A DNA stretch of 64,000 nucleotides from Anagrus nilaparvatae (taxonomy: Eukaryota; Arthropoda; Insecta; Hymenoptera; Mymaridae): NCBI GenBank assembly GCA_022575985.1, contig JAKSXM010000014.1, positions 18,538,001 through 18,602,000 of the forward strand, read 5' to 3'. Under the pieces are notes generated by a model. It worked only from the letters and a program-made list of their open reading frames with translations. It was not told the DNA's origin and made no database searches. This document shows, in pieces, positions 56,516 through 64,000 of the stretch. Made by a program: the position numbers and the translations under genes. Position 1 is the first letter of the stretch; the number at the start of each line of letters is the position of its first letter.

Positions 56516-58890
56516 TATATACATTTTTTTATTGTTTACTTATGTTTTCTGAATCTCTGAACATGAATATATCATCCATTTTTTTCTACAATAGAAAATG
56601 TCTTAGAATCAGCAGAAAATACCTAATTTATTTATTGTAGGCAACTGGGTTATTTCAGGTAAAAATGGATTTTATATTCCGATCTATCGTACAGAAGTGA
56701 CCCATATAAATCTTTAAAAATCCTAAACACATAACTTAAAACTTCCTATTGTGGGCAACATTTTTAGTACAAATGGATTTCATTTTCGAATTTAAAGATC
56801 CAATCAACCAAATATTAAGTTGATAATTCTGTAGATCTATAAAGGGTTTTAAACAAGGGTGTCAAAGGTTAAAAGTACTATATAAGAAAAGTTTTCGTAG
56901 TCACAGAGTCAGGCAGTTTGCTCTATTATCCTAAATTCCTGAATTTTTAAGCAATTTAAAAAAATCCAATATAAGCAATTTGAACGAACAAATATATAAA
57001 ATATGTTAATTAAAAAAATTAATGCAAAAATTTTGAATTCGAAATTACTGAATTCTTAAATAATCATTAATTAGGGCTTACCAAAAAACTCCATTTGACT
57101 TCAATCTAGCCCAATCCATTGAGAACTCCAATCTCTTCTAATAGAAAAAATTAAATAAAAATTTCAAAATTTTAAGTTTCTAAAAAACAAAAATTTATCC
57201 TCTATAATTCACAATACGGTGAGTATTTGAAGAAAAAATAGTAATTAAAATTTAACAATAAAATTTAATTACAAAACTTTTTTCATAATACAAAGTTACA
57301 AAGAAAAATAAATAATATTTATTTTTTGTTAATTATAAAAAATTTTGTTCGCATAAAGTATAAATTAAAAAAATTAATCGTTGGATATACTTATTAAATT
57401 AAAAATTAATTAGACTTTGCAAAAGTTTTTTTTAATCTTTCTTTCAAAATACCAAAAGTAATAAATCAATAAAAAAAAGAGTTTTTTTTTTCACTAATTA
57501 GAAAAAAAAATGTAAACTTTTTTTTAACACATTTAATAATAATTAAGGGAAGAAACTCTTTTCGTTAATTTTAGAACTTTTCCATTTTTACATAATATAT
57601 AAAATACTAAAGCTTCCCTATCTGCATGCAAGGTACATAGAAAAATATCGATCATGTTTATAAATTTCTAAAATGAAACTTATAAACGTGTTTGTTTTAA
57701 TTAGAACCACAGCATGTATTCTCAACTCATTAAGTCTTTGCCATAATTTAACTTCTCTCTTTTTTTTTTTTTAATTCATTTATTTATTTATATACTTTGG
57801 AATAATTTTAAAATTAACAAACTCATGTCATTTAATTACTCATAAATTTTAAAATAATTAAATATATTTATTGGAAATTCATTTCCCATGTTAATTTAAT
57901 ATATTCTTAATCGAAAGACTTGATTTTAAATAAAATATGTACTTTAATGAAAAAATGAGATAATATATTAAAGTAATATAGCAGTACAGTTTTTTTTACA
58001 AGAGATTTTTTATTTTTTGTTACTGGTTGACATTTTAAAAGCGGATAAATTCTCAGAGAATTTTATTAAAAAGTATAACTCTTTAAAAAAAGAAAAGATT
58101 TTACGCAGATAAATTTCAAATCAGTATAAATCCAATCACACATGCTCTGTTTAATTTGATAAAAAAAAAATATCGTCCCTAAAAAAAGTCTCCCTAATTC
58201 TTTAAAGTAAAATCTTTTATGCAAAAAGAATTAAAAAATCTAACCCTAAAGAAATTGCTTGTTTAATGTCATTTTAAATATAATGTAAAATACTGTAAAA
58301 TTACTAGGATTATAAAACAACACCCAGTACCTAATTTTTTCTTTTATTATATTTTGGGATTGCATTACATATTATTTATCATGAATAATTATATACACAT
58401 TATTAAATTTTTAATCTGTTTTTAATATTTTATGTATCATTTTTTTTAACTATTAATGGCTTCTTGTTAACGAAGGGTAAAATGTAGGCCTTGCATGCTA
58501 TCGATTAAAAAAGACGTGGACTTCTAGAATTTTCGAAATATTTTTCAGAAAAATAGTCTTAGAATGATAACTAGGCGAAGAAGGGCAGCAACAAATACAT
58601 AAAAAAGTAAGAAAAAAAAGTTTTTAGCTGGTTAATTTAAGCATAAAAAAATACTTTAATTTATCCAAATTTTAACTGCAGATTCTTAAAGACTTTAATT
58701 TATGGAAACGTTGGATTTTTCAAAAAATATTAAAGAACAATCGTTTATAAAAATTTTTGCTAACATCACTTTTGATTAATTTAAAATTTTATTAATGCCC
58801 AGTTTGATAATTTAATAGTATTCAAAAAATGAGGAAACTTTGATGAAAAAATGGTAATAAATGAATCCCATTGTTTTTATAATTTTAAAA
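56516..58890. other. AT-rich intergenic sequence
   Basis: No gene or clear repeat that I can support. Confidence 0.5.
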
Positions 58891-58896
58891 AAGACT

Positions 58897-59737
58897 AATT
58901 TGCGGAACACGTATAAATTTGCAAAAACTACCCCTAAAAAAGGGTATTTTTTATGTATTCGAACCTTAAGGGGGGAAGGCTATGAAATTCTATGTTTTTT
59001 CAAATAGGATTTTTATTATGAAGGAGTTGAAATAAATGAATAAAATTATAGGAGAATATTGTTTATATATTAAAATTTAAAATTGTAAATTTTCGAATCA
59101 AAATTTTCCAAAATGGCGGAGTTACAGCTGCTGAAAGTCGGCGTACCATCTGGAGCATTCAATATAAGTCTAAAAAAAAAAAAAAAAAATGCAAGTAAAA
59201 CACGTGTATTTTCTATAAAAATCTAAAAAAAAAAAAAAAAAATTTTGCAAAAATGGGAACGTTTTTTAAAAAATTGACCATTTTTTCGGACTTTAAAATA
59301 GGCCAAAAGGTGCCTTAAACTTAAAATATTTTAAAACACGTAGGTTCATAAAGAAGGTAATAGGTATATAATGTTGTAAAAAAAATTTCATGCAGATCGG
59401 ATTAGCCGTTTTTGAGTTAGGTTGTACGCCAGTTCAAAAAAAGTAGTTTCGAGAAAAACGAGTTTAAAGTTTTGAAGAGTGTATAGTCGAACCGCGACTA
59501 CTCTCGGTGAAGTAGCTATAACACCAAAAGTATTTAAGATAAATGTCTAAAAATTTTTTTACATACTTTTCAGATGTTCTACTAACTTTCTAGAAAAAAA
59601 AAATTTTTTTGATTCTGGACTTAATTTTCATAGCCTTCCCCCCTTAAATCTCCAGATTTGATCAATATGCTTATTTTGGTTCACTGATCACAAATTTTAG
59701 GGTCCTATCTATTAAAAATTGTCAATTCAAAATTAAG

Positions 59738-59771
<34 letters not shown>

Positions 59772-60070
59772 CAGTTTTCAAAAACTTAAAATACATCAAA
59801 ACTACCTCTTTTAGGGATAGTTTTTGCTGATTTAAGGGTGAAGCGTCAAATTTTTAATAAACAGGACCTTTAAATGCGTGATCAGCGATTCAATAATTCC
59901 TTATGGACCTAATCTGGGCACTTAAAGTTTGAATACATCAGAAATGACCCTCTTTAGGGGTAGTTTTTGCAAATTTAAGGGTTTTTCGCACATTTCTTAC
60001 AGAAAAGATCTCGAAATTCAGCGATCCAAAAAACCTATACATAGTAAAACAAAACAGGTAGTGGTCGGAA
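58897..60070. mobile_element. CTCCAGT-family copy carrying an inserted TTAA MITE
   Basis: Inner-arm wording (GCAAAAACTACCCCTAAAAA at 58921, GATCAGCGATTCAATAATTC near 59880, and TTTTTGCAAATTTAAGGG near 59965) matches the family. The outer ends are degraded. A long poly-T (about 59740-59765) and two poly-A runs of about 16 bases (59174 and 59228) are included. Confidence 0.6.
58966..59647. mobile_element. TTAA-flanked MITE with GGGGGGAAGGCTATGAAA ends
   Basis: TTAA at 58966-58969 and 59644-59647 brackets exact 18-base inverted ends. The interior is unique in this window and non-coding; it includes ACAGCTGCTGAAAGTCGGCG. The TTAA duplication suggests mobilisation by a piggyBac-type transposase encoded elsewhere. 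Confidence 0.85.
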
Positions 60071-60432
60071 ACTTGACACCCTAAATCTATAAACGGCGGT
60101 AACAGATTAGGACAATTGGAACTGCAAAATGATGAATATTGATAAAAATTAGTTTAACAACTATGTCTTTACACTTTTGACACAATAATAAACAGTTGAA
60201 CATAGAAATTTTATGGCAGTTTTAAAGACGCAGGTAAACGCGCAGCAACAATATTATGATAGCTTAAAATAAATAATTTGATAATCAATAATTAAGAAAT
60301 TTATTAATTTTCCGTCTACATTATATTAAACTAACAATTTGAGATAAATTTGTTTATGTTTATATTTTTGTTAACACAGTGTGTAAATTATAGTGAGAAC
60401 CAATCAGAATGACTCTTTAGCTATAATTATAG

Positions 60433-61786
60433 TATAGGCCTGGAGCATGGTTTTGTATGCGATTTTTTTTGAAAGCATATCCATGGAATTTTTCTACGGT
60501 AATTTAAGTTTTTGGGATCGCTGATTCCAAATGCGAAGTCCTTTTTGACTTAACGTGGTCCAATTTTGCTTAATTGCCCATTTTAGGTCATTTTTAACGT
60601 TTTTTTGCCATTTTTTGTTAAAATTTTTAATATATTACCATTTTTCTCACACTACACTAATGTTTTTTGGGACTCTATATCTAATTGTCATATCTACATA
60701 CAAAAAAAATGGTAGCCCACAATAGAGATTCTTAGGCTATTTTTCACGCTCTTTGGGTTAATTTTAGCTATTTTTATGAAATATGTAATACCAATTTTTA
60801 TCTACAGCTTCTGGTTTTTCAGTATTTTAGGGTAGTTAAATACGAATATTATATTTAATTTATCTAAAAACGGTGTAGTAGCCCATAACAGGCAATTATA
60901 GACTTTTTTCAACATTTTTGGGGTAATTTAAGCTATTTTAATACCAATTTTTTTCTACAGCTTGTAGTTTTCGGGTCATTAAACGTAAATAACACATCTT
61001 TTTTTAACCAATAATGTCCTGTGCTATAGTAGTCCGTTTTTTGTAATTAAAAATAAGTTTAAATTTATCAAACCCAAATTAATAACGATACTCGTTTAAA
61101 AAAAAAGTAACGTGTTGTAAAATACCATTAAAAGGATGAGAATACCTGTGAATCGCCTATAATGGGACACTGGACATTATTTGTTAAAAAAAGATCTGTT
61201 ATTTGCATTTAGTGACCCGAAAACCACAAGCTGTAGAAAAAAATTGGTCTAAGTTCATAAAAATAGCTTAAATTACCCCAAAAACGTTAAAAACAGCCTA
61301 TAAGTGCCTATTATGGGCTACTATATCGTTTTTAGATAAATTAAAAATAATATTCGTATTTAACTACCTTAAAATACTCAAAAACCAGAAGCTGCAGATA
61401 AAAATTGGTATTATTTCATTAAAATAGGTAAAATTAGCCTAAAAAGCGTGAAAAATAGCCTAAGAATACCTATTATGGGATACTATTTTTTTTTTATATG
61501 AGTAGATATGATAATTAGGTATAGAGACCCAAAAAACATTAGTGTAGTGTGAGAAAAATGGTAATATTTTAAAAATGTTAACAAAAAATGGCAAAAAAAC
61601 GTTAAAAATAACCCAAAATGGGCAATTACACAAAATTGGACCACGTTAGGTCAAAACGGACTTCGGATTTGGAATCTACGACCCAAAAAACTAAAATTAC
61701 CGTAAATTACCTAAAATTACCGTCGAAAAATTCCATGGACATGCTTTCAAAAAAAATCGCATACAAAACCATGCTGCAGGTCTATA
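60433..61786. mobile_element. TATAGGCCTGG-family palindrome, full length
   Basis: The left end TATAGGCCTGGAGCATGG pairs with CCATGCTGCAGGTCTATA at the right. Arms of about 600 bp are near-identical inverses. The length (about 1354 bp) equals that of the copy at 24416-25768, which confirms the family size. The 85-codon frame at 61618-61875 runs through the right arm and is not a gene. Confidence 0.85.
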
Positions 61787-62365
61787 CTAATAACAATGTA
61801 CATAGTTACTGTTGCGATGAGCATGTAATTTTTAGAAAAAGGATTAAACCTTATAGTATCTTATTTTTTCACTAATTAACAACCTAAACTATTTATAATA
61901 AATAAATAGTATAAACCACCATCAAGGAATGCTCCTATAGGTTTTTACCTACGTCAACTTTTGTTAAAGTAACTACATTTTATAAAATTAAATTATAATT
62001 TATTAACATTTTAAAATATTTACTTTTTCATTATAGTATATTTGCTTCAAAATATTTAAAAAAATCGATATTGTTTGAATTTAACATACGTTTCTAATGT
62101 TTGAATAATTTATAGTTTTGAAATGAAAATACATATTTAAAATTTTAAAGGTAAAATAAAATTCTACTCTGCCAGCATAATATTACATTTCGTAGTCTGA
62201 TAAAGTAAAATATCTGTATACGCTAGTGATCTTCAAATGGTAAACGCTTAAATCTAGTAAGGTTCCTACCATATCAACTGATTATAGGTACACGGAAATT
62301 ACATAGGTGTTATTTTTTCTTCTGTTCTTTTAGTTAAGGATCCTGTTACTTAACCCATATAATTA
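61787..62365. other. AT-rich intergenic sequence
   Basis: No gene or repeat seen. Confidence 0.5.
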
Positions 62366-62369
62366 TCTT

Positions 62370-62760
62370 CCCAAGTGGACTTTAGCCCTCAGGGCAAAAA
62401 TTTCCCTTATAATTGCAAATCTGCCCGATCTTTAAAAAAATCATTTTTGAGGCTTTTGCTGGATTTTGTTTATGATAATGGGTTAATGGGGGCAAACGGC
62501 AACTCCGTGGGAGAGAATTGGCCCTTAGGGTTAAAATTGCCTCTACATGGTAAAATCTGTCTGTTCTTTAAAAAAATGATTTCTGAGACTTAAGCTGAAT
62601 TTTGTATATAATAGGTTCGAAAACTCAATGGGCGAAAATCCGCCCCCTGGGAAAAAATGGCCCCATAAAGGTAAATCTGACAGGAATTTAAAATTTTATT
62701 TTTAAGGCTTGTGTTGGATTTTTATATTATTAAGAGTTCAGGGGGCCAACAGCATCATCA
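62370..62760 (+). repeat. Three-copy tandem repeat, period about 126-136 bp
   Basis: The block CTTTAAAAAAATCATTTTTG then AGGCTTTTGCTGGATTTTGT begins at 62430, recurs at 62566 (with ATGATTTCTGAGACTTAAGC), and recurs again near 62692 (TTTTTAAGGCTTGTGTTGGA). Between the blocks are related GGGCAAAAAT / GGGGGCAAACG / GGGCGAAAAT segments with GGCCC words. Copies are clearly diverged, so the array is old. Confidence 0.75.
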
Positions 62761-62849
62761 CGGATAAGTGTAAAACCTAAGGATAGGAATTTTACTCTAA
62801 AGAGCAAAACAGGATAAACTAAAAAATTTTTCATAATGCTCTTATTTTA

Positions 62850-62886
62850 AAGGCAACTCTATATAGGGATGATATAGAGTTGCCTT
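62850..62886. other. Perfect 15-bp hairpin with 7-base loop
   Basis: AAGGCAACTCTATAT at 62850-62864 is the exact inverse of ATATAGAGTTGCCTT at 62872-62886. Pairing beyond the stem is weak. It could be a regulatory or small-RNA hairpin or the remnant of a MITE. There is no T-run typical of a Pol III terminator directly after it. Confidence 0.6.
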
Positions 62887-62889
62887 ATA

Positions 62890-63420
62890 TGAAAACTGCC
62901 TAAAAGTTTACAAATAGTATATTTACGGCATCTGTCCAAAAAGGTAAAGAATGGCCCCAATCGCACGTAAATTACCTTACAAGGCGAAACCGAGGATGGT
63001 AAACTGCGATTTAGGGCATTCTTATTTTTTTTTTTAATTTTTTTTTTATTAATAAGATTATTGTACAAGTTTGTATAAAATTATAGAATTACATTTGAAT
63101 ATTTAATAAGTTGCTTACGCATCTTTAAAATTTATAATAAGTAACAATTGCAAAATTTTGTAGTTAATAACAATTATTTACAGATTAAGGGATGAATTTT
63201 AAATTGTGAGTAGAAAGTTAGGAGTTTGTGATAAAGGAACAAAGTTTATGAGGGGAGGCGCTTTAGAGAATGAGTTTAAGTGACAAGAAGATAGTAAGTT
63301 TAGTTCATTAGATTTTTAATTTGATTTAAATTTCGACGATTGGATGAGTTTAGGGCTAAAGTTTATAGGACCTTTGAATCGCGTTTGTCCAGCTCAAGGA
63401 GATGTTGATATAGGCTACTT
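62890..63420. other. AT-rich intergenic sequence
   Basis: No gene that I can support. Confidence 0.45.
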
Positions 63421-63423
63421 TTA

Positions 63424-64000
63424 ATACTCCAGTCAAAATACGGGTTTGGTTGTATAGTTACTGGCTACCACCAGATTTGGTCTAATATAGGTTTTTGGGG
63501 CAAAAAGATCAGGAACTTTTCTAGGAGAAATTGGAACTAGGAGAATTATTGATGTATATTTAATAAAAAATTAGACTTTCACTCTTAAGTTAGCCAAAAC
63601 TACCCCAAAAAGACGCATTTTCGCTGTATTCACTCTAAGTCTTCGAAATTTGCCCATACAGAATTTCTGAATATGGCGCTGCACAGTGATCTAGGAAAAA
63701 AAATCTGAAAAAAATAAAAGAAAAAAATTCGATTTGATCGATGTTACGTGCTATTTTGACGCGGCTTACGGCATTTTAAAGCTAAACTCCTGTATTTTAC
63801 GAAAAGTACGAAGAGAAAGTTTTTGATATACATTTTTCACCCCTAAATTGCAAAAAACTATCCCTAACGTATGAAATTTAATATAAAATAATATTTTTGC
63901 ACAATTCTAAGTGGATTTATTATGTTAAAAAACGAAAATTTTGCAAACAAATAACGTATTTATTAAAAAAAAAAAAAACGACCCTTAAAAACCCCCCAAC
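63424..64000. mobile_element. Left part of a CTCCAGT-family element, cut by the window end
   Basis: It starts TACTCCAGTCAAAATACGGG and continues with the family's TTTGGTTGTAT and GATTTGGTCTAATATAGGTT words. The second half presumably lies beyond 64000. Confidence 0.65.

Noticed and set aside
61618..61875. 85-codon ORF
   Set aside because: It runs through the right arm of the TATAGGCCTGG element and is not a gene.

Overview
The window is eukaryotic nuclear DNA, very AT-rich, with one spliced protein-coding gene that I can reconstruct with confidence. Short introns of about 60-165 bp with GT/AG borders, a non-LTR retrotransposon tail and many inverted-repeat elements suggest an arthropod, most likely an insect. 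I cannot name the species. Almost everything else is interspersed repeats, and most of these are long palindromes (fold-back elements or MITEs) inserted into one another.

The gene lies on the plus strand at 40026-48363. It has eight exons whose phases fit, giving a 787-residue protein. The first third is a tandem BRCT pair that most resembles the C-terminus of BARD1/BRCA1. The last third is a RING1-IBR-RING2 (RBR) ubiquitin-ligase module of the RNF216/TRIAD3 type, with a GCNKM catalytic-cysteine motif and a following GYDHF motif. One exon (45449-46143) encodes both the end of the second BRCT and the start of the RNF216-like part, so this looks like a true gene fusion. To my knowledge it has not been described. 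Its introns 2 and 4 are filled by palindromic repeats, one of which contains a 5'-truncated LINE.

Layout. 1-5600: AT-rich sequence, copies of a G-run array repeat, and a GC-rich island near 3100-3300 with splice-like signals. 5598-9012: three palindromic elements (a TTAA-flanked element, an hAT-like MITE with an 8-9 bp target duplication, and a 603-bp fold-back). 9013-16070: repeat fragments and two copies of a conserved hairpin. 16072-22407: a multi-level nest of elements. 23215-27667: three concentric palindromes. 27668-36400: mostly AT-rich DNA with one palindromic repeat and four short, less AT-rich islands, some of them possible exons. 36415-37155: a CACTG element inside another repeat. 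38045-39353: a satellite with a three-monomer higher-order unit, followed by a CA microsatellite. 40026-48363: the BRCT-RBR gene. 48364-64000: intergenic DNA with further copies of the same repeat families, a TTAA-flanked MITE, a three-copy tandem repeat and a 15-bp perfect hairpin.

The recurring theme is inverted repeats. At least seven families have arms of tens to hundreds of bases, and three elements share CACTG/CAGTG ends followed by arrays of short palindromic words. Apart from the BRCT-RBR gene and the LINE tail, I recognise no conserved protein. All similarity statements are from memory and reading, not from a search.
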